Origin: Bacillota bacterium
GTDB lineage: Bacteria > Bacillota > Clostridia > Lachnospirales > Lachnospiraceae
DNA: 30,457 nucleotides
Assembly (NCBI GenBank): GCA_023460575.1
Contig: JAEWPQ010000260.1
Span: forward strand, 1-30,457
Direction of reading: 5' to 3'
Both the position numbers and the translations under genes were made by a program. The notes under the pieces were generated by a model. It worked only from the letters and a program-made list of their open reading frames with translations, did no database searches and was not told the origin of the DNA. Positions 15,845-23,928 of this stretch are shown piece by piece (positions within the stretch are counted from its first letter, which is position 1; each line of letters begins with the position of its first letter).

Positions 15845-17048
15845 TCAGTTTCCTATTCTCTCTGTCCCGGAAAATGGAAAGAAACTGATATACTTAGATA
15901 ACGCAGCAACTTCATTCAAGCCTTTGTCCGTTTTAGAGGCAGTGGATAATTACTACCGTATGGATAATGCCAATCCCCACAGAGGCGTTTACACCCTGGG
16001 CGTCCGCTCCACGGATATTCATGAAAACGCCAGGCTGACTGCGGCCCGCTTTGTAAATGCCGGTCCGGAAGAAATTATTTTTACCCAGAATGCTACAGAA
16101 TCTCTTAATCTGATCGCTTACAGCTACGGTATGGAATTCTTAAAAGAAGGGGACGAAATTCTTATCTCCGTAGCAGAACATCACAGTAATTTGGTTCCCT
16201 GGCAGAGAGTCGCAAAGGTGACCGGTTCCAGGCTGGTTTATCTTTATCCGGGACCAGACGGGCGGATTACAGAGGAAGAACTGGATCAGAAAATAAACCC
16301 GCGCACAAGGCTGATTGCCATTGCCCACGTATCAAATGTACTTGGAACGGAAGCACCGGTAAAATCCATCGTGGAACGCGCCCGTTTACATGGCGCTGCA
16401 GTGGTTTTAGACTGCGCTCAGAGTGTGTCCCATATGCCAGTTGACGTCCAAGACCTGGGAGTAGATTTTGCAGCATTTTCCGGACACAAGATGTATGCGC
16501 CCATGGGGATCGGTGTTTTATATGGCAAAAAAGAACTGCTTGAGAAAATGCCCCCGTTTTTAAGCGGAGGCGATATGATTGCAAGCGTTCATGAACAGAC
16601 CGCTTCCTATGCAGAAGTCCCACGCCGGTTCGAGGCGGGAACGAGAAATGTAGGCGGCGAAGCAGGCCTTGCGGCAGCCATGGAATATATTAATTCCATA
16701 GGCTGGGAGACGATCCGCAATCATGAGAACGCTCTGATGGACCAGATGCTGAAAGGGCTGAATGCTCTGCCCTATGTCACCGTATACGGCAGTACAGACA
16801 GCTGTGACCGTTTTGGGGTTATCTCCTTTAATGTGGACGGGGTTCATCCCCACGATACTGCAACCATTCTGGATTCAGAAGGAATCGCAGTCCGTGCCAG
16901 TCATCACTGCGCCCAGCCATTAATGGAATATCTGGGAATTGGCTCCTGTGTCCGGGCAAGCATTGCCATCTACAATACAGAGGAAGATATTTCAGTATTT
17001 TTAAACAGCTTAAAACAGGTAAGGAGGTGGATGGGTTATGGAGCTTAA
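15828..17048 (+). CDS. sufS: cysteine desulfurase SufS
   Basis: A PLP-dependent class V aminotransferase that takes sulfur from cysteine as a persulfide for Fe-S assembly. It shows LDNAATS near residues 23-29, the PLP lysine in SGHKMYAP and the catalytic cysteine in RASHHCAQP. The frame is open from 15801. AAAGGAGG (15810-15817) is 4 bases before an ATG at 15822 and 10 before an ATG at 15828; I use 15828, giving 406 residues, but two extra residues are possible. It overlaps the end of sufD by 17 bases and the start of sufU by 11. Confidence 0.93.
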   Translation: MKPIRDQFPILSVPENGKKLIYLDNAATSFKPLSVLEAVDNYYRMDNANPHRGVYTLGVRSTDIHENARLTAARFVNAGPEEIIFTQNATESLNLIAYSYGMEFLKEGDEILISVAEHHSNLVPWQRVAKVTGSRLVYLYPGPDGRITEEELDQKINPRTRLIAIAHVSNVLGTEAPVKSIVERARLHGAAVVLDCAQSVSHMPVDVQDLGVDFAAFSGHKMYAPMGIGVLYGKKELLEKMPPFLSGGDMIASVHEQTASYAEVPRRFEAGTRNVGGEAGLAAAMEYINSIGWETIRNHENALMDQMLKGLNALPYVTVYGSTDSCDRFGVISFNVDGVHPHDTATILDSEGIAVRASHHCAQPLMEYLGIGSCVRASIAIYNTEEDISVFLNSLKQVRRWMGYGA

Positions 17049-17478
17049 TGCTTTATACAATCAGATTATTGTGGAAAACAGCCGTTCCAGTCAAAACCGT
17101 CACAAGGTATCAGAGGCGACAGCCAGTCTGGAAGGAATCAATCCCAGCTGTGGTGATGACATTGTTCTGGAACTGCGGGTAAAGGACGGAATCATTGAAG
17201 ATGCCGGATTTACGGGAGAAGGCTGTGCTATTTCCCAGGCTTCCGCGTCTCTGATGATTGATCTCATTCTTGGAAAACCGGTTGAAGAGGCTCAGAATCT
17301 GCTTAAAACCTTTCTGGGGATGATAAAAGGAGAAATATCAGATGAGGCGCAGCTGGATTCTCTTGAGGATGCGATTGCCCTGAAGGGAATCTCCCATATG
17401 CCGGGCAGAGTTAAATGCGCTGTCCTTCCCTGGCATACATTAATGGGAATCATTGAAGAACCGGAAACCGCAAAATAA
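17038..17478 (+). CDS. sufU: zinc-dependent sulfur transferase SufU
   Basis: SufU accepts persulfide sulfur from SufS and passes it to SufBCD in Gram-positive bacteria. The 146-residue protein carries the zinc/sulfur site C38 and D40 (NPSCGDD), C63 (GEGCAIS) and C127 (RVKCAVLPW), and has the insertion between the second and third cysteine that separates SufU from IscU. It starts inside sufS and ends the operon, followed by a strong hairpin. Confidence 0.95.
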   Translation: MELNALYNQIIVENSRSSQNRHKVSEATASLEGINPSCGDDIVLELRVKDGIIEDAGFTGEGCAISQASASLMIDLILGKPVEEAQNLLKTFLGMIKGEISDEAQLDSLEDAIALKGISHMPGRVKCAVLPWHTLMGIIEEPETAK

Positions 17479-17492
17479 ACGAATGATACAGC

Positions 17493-17555
17493 AAAAAAAA
17501 CGTCCGGAATTGGTTTTGGCAGTATACCATTAAAACCATTTCCGGACGTTTTAAA
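17493..17555. terminator. bidirectional terminator between sufU and pepT
   Basis: AAAACGTCCGGAATTGGTTTT (cited as positions 17497-17517) pairs with its complement at 17532-17552 with few mismatches. A run of A precedes the stem and T-rich sequence follows it, so it can stop transcription from both convergent operons. Confidence 0.85.
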
Positions 17556-17569
17556 TTTTATTCTATAAA

Positions 17570-18796
17570 TTACTTTTCAGCAAACTTTTCAACAATTTTA
17601 AGAAGCAGCTTCACAACCTTTTCCATGGACTGAACCGGGATAAATTCAAATTTTCCATGATAATTGTAACCGCCGGTGCAAAGGTTTGGACAGGGAAGTC
17701 CTTCGTAGGATAAGCGTGCTCCATCTGTACCGCCTCTGATCGGAGTAACCAGCGGTTCAATTCCCAGATCTTCCATTGCCGTCTTTGCAATATCGATCAG
17801 GTACATATGGGGTTCAATCTTTTCCTTCATGTTAAAATAGCTGTCTTTTAAAATCAGCTCTACTGTCCCGCTTTGATATCTGTGATTTAAATAATCTGCC
17901 ACACGGGTCATAAATTCTTTCTTATCTTCAAACTTCTTCTTGCTGTGATCACGGATAATATAATCCAGTCTGGCTTCCTCCACGTTTCCACTCATGGAAT
18001 CCAGGTGGTAGAATCCTTCGTACCCTTCCGTATACATAGGGTTTTCAGCAGCCGGGAGCATGTTATGAAATTCCATACCCATTAAAAGTGCATTTCTCAT
18101 TCTTCCTTTGGAAGAACCGGGATGGATGCTGGATCCGTGGATTAAAACTCTGGCAGAAGCAGCATTGAAATTTTCGTACTCCAGCTCTCCTAACCCACCG
18201 CCGTCCACGGTATAAGCAACATCAGCGGCAAATCCTTTCACATCAAAGAAATCTGCCCCTCTGCCCACTTCTTCATCCGGTGTAAATCCGATTCGGATGG
18301 TTCCATGAGGAATCTCCGGATGGGCAAGTAAGTATTCCGCCATAGTCATGATCTCAGCCACACCAGCCTTGTCATCTGCTCCTAACAGGGTTGTCCCATC
18401 TGTAGTGATAATATCCTGTCCGATATATTTTAATAGATCCGGAAAATCTTCCGGGCTCATGGTAAGTCCTGTATCCGCATTCATCAGAATATCCTTACCA
18501 TCGTAATTCGTTACGATCTGCGGCTTTACATCTGCACCGGAGTAGGCTGGTGAGGTATCCATATGAGCGATAAATCCCAACACCGGGACCGCTTTGTCCA
18601 TGGTAGCCGGAATGGTAGCATAAACATAGCTGCGTTCGTCAATTCTTACATCTGCAGCCTTCATAGCCTGCAGTTCTTTTACCAGTTCTTCTGCAAGTAT
18701 CCTCTGCTTTGAAGTACTTGGAACAGCGTCAATCTCATACTCTGACTGGGTATCATATGATACATATTTAAAAAAATGATTGATCACTTCTGTCAT
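17570..18796 (-). CDS. pepT: peptidase T (tripeptide aminopeptidase)
   Basis: A cytoplasmic M20-family zinc metallopeptidase that removes the N-terminal residue from tripeptides. Zinc-site motifs are visible: GFIAHMDTSP near residues 75-84, LLGADDKAGVA near 138-148 and TPDEEVGRGADFF near 175-187. The frame is open back to 18904, but the ATG at 18796 gives 408 residues, the normal PepT length, begins with the family-typical MTEVINHFFKYV, and is preceded by AAAGAGG. It is a single gene with its own promoter, converging on the suf operon. Confidence 0.93.
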   Translation of the reverse strand: MTEVINHFFKYVSYDTQSEYEIDAVPSTSKQRILAEELVKELQAMKAADVRIDERSYVYATIPATMDKAVPVLGFIAHMDTSPAYSGADVKPQIVTNYDGKDILMNADTGLTMSPEDFPDLLKYIGQDIITTDGTTLLGADDKAGVAEIMTMAEYLLAHPEIPHGTIRIGFTPDEEVGRGADFFDVKGFAADVAYTVDGGGLGELEYENFNAASARVLIHGSSIHPGSSKGRMRNALLMGMEFHNMLPAAENPMYTEGYEGFYHLDSMSGNVEEARLDYIIRDHSKKKFEDKKEFMTRVADYLNHRYQSGTVELILKDSYFNMKEKIEPHMYLIDIAKTAMEDLGIEPLVTPIRGGTDGARLSYEGLPCPNLCTGGYNYHGKFEFIPVQSMEKVVKLLLKIVEKFAEK

Positions 18797-18942
18797 TGTT
18801 AATCGCCTCTTTTTCAATATTATTCTGGTTGCGGTATATAGGAATACACCCGCATTCAGTTCTCCTGTAGGTTCTGTATACTCAGATAGTATTCTCCGGA
18901 TCATCCAGAAAAATTACCAGAAAGGACCATTTGGATTTCCTT

Positions 18943-18971
18943 ATTATACCATAAGGCGCTTTTAATGTCTA
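18943..18971 (-). promoter_or_regulatory. pepT promoter
   Basis: Minus-strand TAGACA (18971-18966), 17 bp, TATAAT (18948-18943). The predicted start near 18936 leaves a leader of about 140 bases in which I see no riboswitch or T-box motif. Confidence 0.7.
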
Positions 18972-19014
18972 TGAAGCCTGAAAAACCATATCTGAATATT
19001 ATTCTCTCGGGTTT

Positions 19015-19341
19015 CTATTCTGTTTCATCTCCGTATACCGCAATCAATTCAGAATTATCTAAATATTCACCCAACATAAATTTTACATTAGACTCCTTTA
19101 AGATAAACACATCATCCTCTTTTAAAATATTTTTTATAATAGTGATAATCCACGCATTTGCTAAATAATGAAACTTTTGCTGTAGCTGTATTAACATATC
19201 ATTTATTTCATGCCTTAATACGCGGGTCTGTTTATTCAATTTTTCAAAAATCTCATTTTCAATGTTATAATAACATGTCTTTATACCTGCCAAATGGATC
19301 ATTAAATCCTTCGTGCTGCCAAAGATAGTATGCTCTGGCAT
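19015..19341 (-). pseudogene. C-terminal piece of the lipoprotein/TPR gene, or small unknown protein
   Basis: A 108-residue frame that overlaps the end of the TPR frame by 77 bases. Only the part beyond the overlap (from about residue 27, with NIENEIFEKLNKQTRVLRH and a charged helical run) looks protein-like. The first 25 residues are the TPR coding sequence read in another frame. The simplest reading is that this is the C-terminal segment of the TPR protein separated by a frameshift around 19262-19290. An AAGAGG before the ATG leaves open a real overlapping gene. No domain is recognised. Confidence 0.35.
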
Positions 19342-19849
19342 AACACTTAACCTCTTGCTCCGGTTGTTTTAAGTTTTCATACGCCCATGCTAACTCAATA
19401 TAGGTTGAATATGCCAACTCTGGGTACGATGAACATTGAACTAAAGCTTTCTCATAATCCTCAATTGCTTTATATTGATCCTCGCTATTAAAGGAGTAGA
19501 GAGCACCTCTTCTGACATAAGCACATAGTAAATCGTAGTGATTGCTTGCCTGCCAGTTTTCCAAAATTTCTATGCATTTATTATAACATTTCAATGCTTT
19601 ATCAAAATTCTCTGAATTGTTAGAATAATAGTTTCCCATTTCAAGATAGAGATTTGCCTCTACAGATTTATACTGATAAGTATTCTGATTTAATTGTAAT
19701 GCCTTTTTCATATAATTAATACCTGCGTCATTACCAACATAGTTAAAATTGGCCAGTGCAATCATATAATAATTGTAGGCCCCGATTGCCTGATTTGATC
19801 CTAATAATTTTCTTTCTCGTTTTATTAGTTTTTTTGCGGTTTTAATCAC
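19265..19849 (-). pseudogene. TPR-repeat segment, downstream part of a frameshifted lipoprotein gene
   Basis: This 194-residue frame consists of tetratricopeptide-like helical pairs (for example NYMKKALQLNQ, FDKALKCYNKCIEIL, YKAIEDYEKALVQC, ELAWAYENLKQPEQEV). Its only upstream start is a GTG at 19849 without a ribosome site. The frame is open further upstream as KKKYLNSELSYKQV, and it joins the lipoprotein frame at a run of five A on the coding strand (19884-19888). One extra A there would give a single protein of roughly 370 residues. The broken frame is real decay or a sequencing error. Confidence 0.5.
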
Positions 19850-19872
19850 CTGCTTATAACTTAATTCACTAT

Positions 19873-20379
19873 TCAGGTATTTCTTTTTAACATATTGGTA
19901 TCCAGAATCAGGCGTTTCATTGGATCTGAGATATCCTTTTCATAAGCTTCTTCTGCATAGCGGTCAACTTCATCTCTTTTATCCTGATATAGACAGCACT
20001 CTGATAAATTTGTTAATGCACAGGCTTTTTCTTCTTCCGTAACCGACAGGTCTAGAGCCGCTTTTAAATGGAGTTCTGCATCACCAAACTTTCTGAGACG
20101 CAAATAAGCAACACCTAATGCATTTTCTGTTTTTGCGTCACGCTCCAATCCCTGCAATTGCTCTATAACAGATTTAAGTACATCTCCATTTCCTTTCAAC
20201 TGGGTGACCAGATACTTGTAGTTTTCCTGTTCCGCCTCCTCACAAAGCATTAAAATCCAGTTATTATCCACGATATACCAGGTATCATCTGCTAGCGTTA
20301 GCGTTCTTTTATGACAGCCTGTAAGCAGGATACTGATAATGAAAATAAAAGCTAAATATTTAAAACATTTTCTCATCAT
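19873..20379 (-). pseudogene. lipoprotein with TPR-like repeats, N-terminal part of a frameshifted gene
   Basis: The 168-residue frame begins with a charged n-region and hydrophobic core followed by the lipobox LLTGC (cysteine 22), so the product would be an exported, membrane-anchored lipoprotein. Residues 80-155 look like TPR helices (NALGVAYLRLRKFGDAELHLKAAL and a second unit). The frame stops at 19873 right after the A5 run described for the next piece. Whole, it would be a lipoprotein with a long TPR array, probably a protein-interaction scaffold. No partner is evident. Confidence 0.5.
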
Positions 20380-20411
20380 ATCTCCTATGCATTCTTCAAA
20401 TAAATATTTTA

Positions 20412-20813
20412 TTATAAACCAAAATGCTTAGCAATTATTACTGCAAGTATAATAATTGACATAACCAAGCCGAAAATAGCTTGACCTAAATAAACATTCT
20501 CTTTACCAGAAACTATAAATTTTTCTGGTTTTTTTTTATCATATTTTATAATTGTTTCTTCTCCTATTGTAAAATTATTCGGACATTTATCACCAAAAGG
20601 AAATTCTTCCTGATATGTGATTCCAGCCACAGTATATTCATAAACTGGATAATATATATAAACCTTACTATTTCTTCCATTATGACAAACTTTATTTACG
20701 GAAACTATCTTACCTTCCGATCTTCCATCATATTGATGAGATTTTATATTAGTAATAAATGATATTAAAAATAATAAAAAAGAACACAAAAGTAAAAAAT
20801 ATATAATAAACAC
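20412..20813 (-). CDS. DUF3592-type membrane protein, array copy 1
   Basis: A 133-residue protein with a membrane helix at about 3-20, a central beta-rich domain and a second helix at about 109-128. The central domain has YYPVYEYTVAGITY (54-67) and KYDKKKPEKFIVSGKEN, the DUF3592 pattern in which a surface domain sits between two transmembrane helices. Compared with the other copies it is closest to copy 5 (both have an NGRN/NGKN insert in the hairpin before YYP). Function unknown; the array context suggests immunity or accessory proteins, which is inference. Confidence 0.6.
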   Translation of the reverse strand: MFIIYFLLLCSFLLFLISFITNIKSHQYDGRSEGKIVSVNKVCHNGRNSKVYIYYPVYEYTVAGITYQEEFPFGDKCPNNFTIGEETIIKYDKKKPEKFIVSGKENVYLGQAIFGLVMSIIILAVIIAKHFGL

Positions 20814-20824
20814 TAGGTTTTCTC

Positions 20825-21106
20825 CTTATAATTATAATTCACCTATCTCTGATTTTTTTGGTAATTTTCGTAGAATATTAAATCATATTCTTATAAAATT
20901 CCATCTACAATATAGCGGTATGTGGTGTAATAATGCTTTTTTGTTTAAGTTTGTTATATGATATATGTTCATTAACCTTAATAACTTATGGTACGTCCCT
21001 TGTATGAACGAATACAATTCACTAAAGCCGCTTTTATAGAAAGGAATAAAACATAGCATATCATAAACACATAGAAAATCATTACTAATAGCAAGATTAT
21101 ATTCAT
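20825..21106 (-). pseudogene. decayed DUF3592 copy
   Basis: The gap between copies 1 and 2 is a broken copy. An ATG at 21106 opens 42 codons (ending at 20978) with a membrane helix followed by SYKGRT, which matches the KGR of intact copies. After the stop, in another frame, HYYTTYRYIVDGI is readable near 20880-20930, matching YYPIYKYVVDGITY of the intact copies, and then the frame is lost. No good ribosome site precedes it. Confidence 0.45.
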
Positions 21107-21119
21107 TATTAATTTAGCA

Positions 21120-21533
21120 TCAATTGTTTAAATAATATCCAATCATAACTATAAAAACAGAAACCATTCCTATAAATCCTCCAATTGCCTTATGTAACCA
21201 AAATTTTTCTTTATTCATCGGTACATATTTATAAGGATTATTTTTATCATATTGAAGGATTACTTTTTTACCTATAAACACATTTTCTGTTGATTCATCG
21301 GCAAAACTAAATTTTTCTTTATATGTAACACCATTAACTGTATATTGATAGATAGGATAATACTTATATTCCTTAGTAAACCTATAATGTGTATATGACT
21401 CTGTTATACCTATTATTGTGGCCTCAATTTGATCTTTATATTTTTTAGTTCTAACTATCATTATTACACATTCAATAAATGTATCGGCAAATCCATTTAA
21501 GAATATGATACAAATCAAAATTACTCCAAACAT
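21120..21533 (-). CDS. DUF3592-type membrane protein, array copy 2
   Basis: A 137-residue protein and the most divergent intact member. It keeps the helix-domain-helix layout: MFGVILICIIFLNGFADTF at the N-terminus, YYPIYQYTVNGVTYKEKFSF in the middle, YDKNNPYKY near residue 95, and a C-terminal helix ending MIGYYLNN. Its first 34 codons are closely matched by the truncated copy at 23315-23415. It follows directly on the remnant at 21536-21718, with only two bases between that remnant's stop codon and this start. Confidence 0.6.
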   Translation of the reverse strand: MFGVILICIIFLNGFADTFIECVIMIVRTKKYKDQIEATIIGITESYTHYRFTKEYKYYPIYQYTVNGVTYKEKFSFADESTENVFIGKKVILQYDKNNPYKYVPMNKEKFWLHKAIGGFIGMVSVFIVMIGYYLNN

Positions 21534-21535
21534 TT

Positions 21536-21718
21536 TTACACTACCTTATAATAATTATTGATAAATCTATTTAAGTACTCTTCTTGATTTTCTCCAGATT
21601 TCCTCTTATCTCTGTTATAGAATACCCGCCTATTTGACTTTCATCATACTCCATGTTCATCTCTCCTCTTATTCTCCCCCATTTCTGTCACTGCCTGTTT
21701 AAGCTGCTTCTGAGACCA
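21536..21718 (-). pseudogene. gene scraps between DUF3592 copies 2 and 3, with a 29-codon ORF
   Basis: The whole gap between the two copies reads as protein-like fragments. One frame gives QKQLKQAVTEMGENKRRDE, two stops, then FYNRDKRKSGENQEEYLNRF up to a stop at 21536. In another frame, ATG 21660 with an AAGAGGAG ribosome site opens 29 codons (MNMEYDESQIGGYSITEIRG...) ending at 21571. The layout, a gene end followed by the start of a second small helical protein, resembles the small partner genes of LXG/type VII effector loci, but I cannot assign a family. Confidence 0.35.
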
Positions 21719-21720
21719 AT

Positions 21721-22128
21721 TTATAAACCTAAATATTTACCGATTATTACTGCCAATATAATACTTGACAAAACAAATCCTAAGACTACCCTATTATGCC
21801 ATACATTTTTGTCTGTAATAAAGTTTTCTGGATGTGCTTCATCATATATTAATAATACTTTATTTCCAACCGGAATTTCTTCTGCTGAAGCTTCACCATA
21901 AGGATACTCACGTTCGTAAGTAATACCATCTACTGTATAACGAAAACTTGGATAATATGTGTAAACTCTATTAAGTTTATAATAATAAAAGTCTTCTCTA
22001 ACATTGATGATTATCCCTTCAACTTTTCCTTTGTAATTTTTTGATTTTATCACCATAATTAAAGACACTATAAATATTGACACTGAAATAATAAATAGAA
22101 AAAATAATATTTCCATTAATTTCACCAT
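21721..22128 (-). CDS. DUF3592-type membrane protein, array copy 3
   Basis: A 135-residue protein with an N-terminal helix (LFFLFIISVSIFIVSLIMV), the central FYYYKLNRVYTYYPSFRYTV and YDEAHPENFI segments, and a C-terminal helix ending AVIIGKYLGL. It is closest to copy 4 in the central hairpin (YYxLNxVYxYYP). The conserved C-terminus IIGKYLGL is identical or nearly so in copies 3, 4 and 5. The short gap on its upstream side (22129-22209) holds no readable remnant. Confidence 0.6.
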   Translation of the reverse strand: MVKLMEILFFLFIISVSIFIVSLIMVIKSKNYKGKVEGIIINVREDFYYYKLNRVYTYYPSFRYTVDGITYEREYPYGEASAEEIPVGNKVLLIYDEAHPENFITDKNVWHNRVVLGFVLSSIILAVIIGKYLGL

Positions 22129-22209
22129 AATTCCATTTAGTAATAACCCAAGGTAGTTTATACATATAATATTTTAAACAATATGAAAATTATTCATATA
22201 CACTGCTAT

Positions 22210-22611
22210 TTATAAACCTAAATATTTACCAATTATTATTGCAAGCATAATAATTGACATAATCAATCCAAATATAGCTTGACCTAACCAGGCGTTATCC
22301 TTACCAGAAACTATAAAATTTTCTGGATTTTTCTTATCATATTTTATAATCACCTTTTCCCCTATATGAATTGCGCTTGATGATCCTTCACCAAATGGAA
22401 ATTCCACTTGATATGTAATACTATTTACTTCATATTGGTAAATAGGATAATATGCATATACTTTATTCAATCTATAATAATGATAAGATTCTTTGATGCA
22501 AATTATTTCACCCTCCGTTCTTCCTTCATAATTATGAGCTTTTTTATTAATAAAAAGAGATACTAAAAACAATAATAAAAAACATAAAAACAAAAAATAA
22601 ATAATAATCAT
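22210..22611 (-). CDS. DUF3592-type membrane protein, array copy 4
   Basis: A 133-residue protein with the same plan: N-terminal helix, KAHNYEGRTEGEI linker, YHYYRLNKVYAYYPIYQYEV, KYDKKNPENFIVSGKDN and a C-terminal helix ending IIIGKYLGL. The start has AAAGAAAGGAAG upstream. Its upstream neighbour on the same strand is a tail fragment ending at 22654, 43 bases before this start, the same arrangement as copy 5. Confidence 0.6.
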   Translation of the reverse strand: MIIIYFLFLCFLLLFLVSLFINKKAHNYEGRTEGEIICIKESYHYYRLNKVYAYYPIYQYEVNSITYQVEFPFGEGSSSAIHIGEKVIIKYDKKNPENFIVSGKDNAWLGQAIFGLIMSIIMLAIIIGKYLGL

Positions 22612-22653
22612 ACAAAATATTCTTCCTTTCTTTTTATTTGCAGGCTAAATTAA

Positions 22654-22839
22654 TTACCACATAAAATCACTAAATTCTCCTGTCTTAAACATAACATATT
22701 CATATATCTTATAATTTATTGTTGTTTTATTATCTTCAGGTACTTGTAGTATAAAATTAGATTTTTGTATGGGTTTACAATTAGCCATATAATCTCCTTC
22801 AATATCCCCCATAATATTATACTTACCCTTAAATTCATA
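22654..22839 (-). pseudogene. C-terminal gene fragment upstream of DUF3592 copy 4
   Basis: An open frame of 61 codons without a start, bounded upstream by a stop. It reads YEFKGKYNIMGDIEGDYM, then CKPIQKSNFILQVPEDNKT and INYKIYEYVMFKTGEF to a TAA. It is clearly the paralogue of the fragment at 23929-24192. No known domain is recognised. Being a 3' end with no 5' end, it is a gene remnant carried together with the DUF3592 gene. Confidence 0.5.
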
Positions 22840-22841
22840 TT

Positions 22842-22885
22842 AATAATTGACATAACTAAGGCAAACATAACTATATATTTCACTG
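22842..22885 (-). pseudogene. 3' scrap of a DUF3592 copy joined to the tail fragment
   Basis: Read leftward, this gives MFALVMSIIN, matching IFGLVMSIII and IFGLIMSIIM of the intact copies' C-terminal helix, and then runs straight into the tail fragment in another frame. It marks an illegitimate or homologous recombination joint between array units. Between here and the IS91-like remnant (22886-23055) I see nothing else that is convincing. Confidence 0.35.
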
Positions 22886-23055
22886 ACGCTTATTATTGTA
22901 CTTATAGTATTACAAGTCCCTTTTATGATCTAAAAAAGCTTAAACTCAGGCTATTATTTATAATCTTTATAATATGCATAAATTGCTATTATGAGCCAGA
23001 ATAGAATACATGAAAAGCGCATTTTGTATATCAGAATGTAAGACCGGCTCCCTTG

Positions 23056-23318
23056 GTCATAACTCGGATTTGTAGTATGACAGAAACGGAAGTATCTTTT
23101 CGTTATAAAGATTATGCTGACAACAGTGCAACGAAGATCATAACCATAGAGGGAACAAAGTTCATTGAATTGTTTCTGCAACATATCCTGCCAAAATGAT
23201 TCTCCCGTGTGAGGTTCAGTGGTTACCTGAGCAACTGCCATAAAACAAAGAAGCTGAAGCTGATATATAAACTTAGGGGAACCTTATTCACTCCAAACCC
23301 AACAAAAGGGATGTTCTT
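23056..23318 (+). mobile_element. IS91-like transposase remnant
   Basis: A rightward fragment without a proper start reads VITRICSM, then VSFRYKDYADNSATKI, GTKFIELFLQHILPK, a TGA stop at 23197-23199, and FSRVRFSGYLSNCHKTKKL. This is the C-terminal pattern of IS91/IS801-type (Y2_Tnp) transposases, in which the stop replaces the Gly of LPKGFxRIRxxGFLSN. Only the last part of the gene is present and it is interrupted, so the element is dead. It borders the truncated DUF3592 copy at 23315. Confidence 0.6.
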
Positions 23319-23415
23319 TAAAGTTTTTTGTTCTAATTATCATTATTGCACATTCAATAAATTTATCGGTAAATCCAATTAAGAATATGGTACAAATTAA
23401 AATAACTCCAAACAT
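23315..23415 (-). pseudogene. truncated DUF3592 copy (5' end only)
   Basis: Starting at an ATG at 23415, about 34 codons read MFGVILICTIFLIGFTDKF, then IECAIMIIRTKNFKE, nearly identical to the start of copy 2. The upstream bases also match those of copy 2. The similarity ends abruptly where the IS91-like remnant begins, so an insertion or deletion linked to that element removed the rest. Confidence 0.65.
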
Positions 23416-23503
23416 TTTTATACTACCTTACAATAATTATTGATAAATATTTCCCGGCTTTACATATCTAAATCTTATGTTTATTTCTTATGAAAATTGT
23501 TGA

Positions 23504-23905
23504 TTAATTACCTAAATATTTGCCGATTAACATAGCAAGCATAATAAGTGCTATTATTAATACAATAGTAGCTTGACCTAACCAAACATTCTCTTTACCA
23601 GAAACAATAAATTTTTCCGGTTCTTTCATATTATATTTTAAAATAACTTTACTGCCTATAGGAATATCATTTGGTGATTCTTCACCAAATGGAAATTCTC
23701 TTTGGTATGTAATACCATCTACAACATATTTGTAAATAGGATAATAAGTATAAATTTTCATATTTTTTCCGTTGCTAATAGTTTCATTTATACTAACTAT
23801 TTCACCCTCTACACGTCCTTTATATTTATGTGTTTTTGCATTATTAATTAAAGATACTATAAATAATAAAAAGCAACCTATAAAAATTAAACAAATAATA
23901 ATCAT
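23504..23905 (-). CDS. DUF3592-type membrane protein, array copy 5
   Basis: A 133-residue protein, the upstream-most intact copy on its strand. It has an N-terminal helix (CLIFIGCFLLFIVSLI), KTHKYKGRVEGEIVSI, the YYPIYKYVVDGITYQREFPF segment, KYNMKEPEKFIVSGKEN and a C-terminal helix ending MLIGKYLGN. AAGGAG lies about 15 bases before this ATG. Another ATG seven bases upstream is out of frame. The tail fragment ending at 23929 lies 23 bases before it. Confidence 0.6.
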   Translation of the reverse strand: MIIICLIFIGCFLLFIVSLINNAKTHKYKGRVEGEIVSINETISNGKNMKIYTYYPIYKYVVDGITYQREFPFGEESPNDIPIGSKVILKYNMKEPEKFIVSGKENVWLGQATIVLIIALIMLAMLIGKYLGN

Positions 23906-23928
23906 ACATTCATACTCCTTTTTATAAG

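Noticed and set aside
18797..18942. T-box or other riboswitch in the pepT leader
   Set aside because: No T-box sequence, specifier loop or terminator hairpin is visible in the leader.
19884..19888. Programmed ribosomal frameshift in the lipoprotein/TPR gene
   Set aside because: The site has only five A and the codon phase does not form a classical slippery heptamer; no stimulatory hairpin was noticed. Mutation or sequence error is simpler.
22954..23241. Leftward 95-codon open frame
   Set aside because: It is mostly the antisense of the IS91-like transposase remnant, which matches a known family on the other strand; no ribosome site or domain supports the leftward frame.
20412..23905. CRISPR array
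   Set aside because: The repeats here are whole protein-coding genes of about 400 bases with diverged sequence, not short identical repeats with unique spacers.
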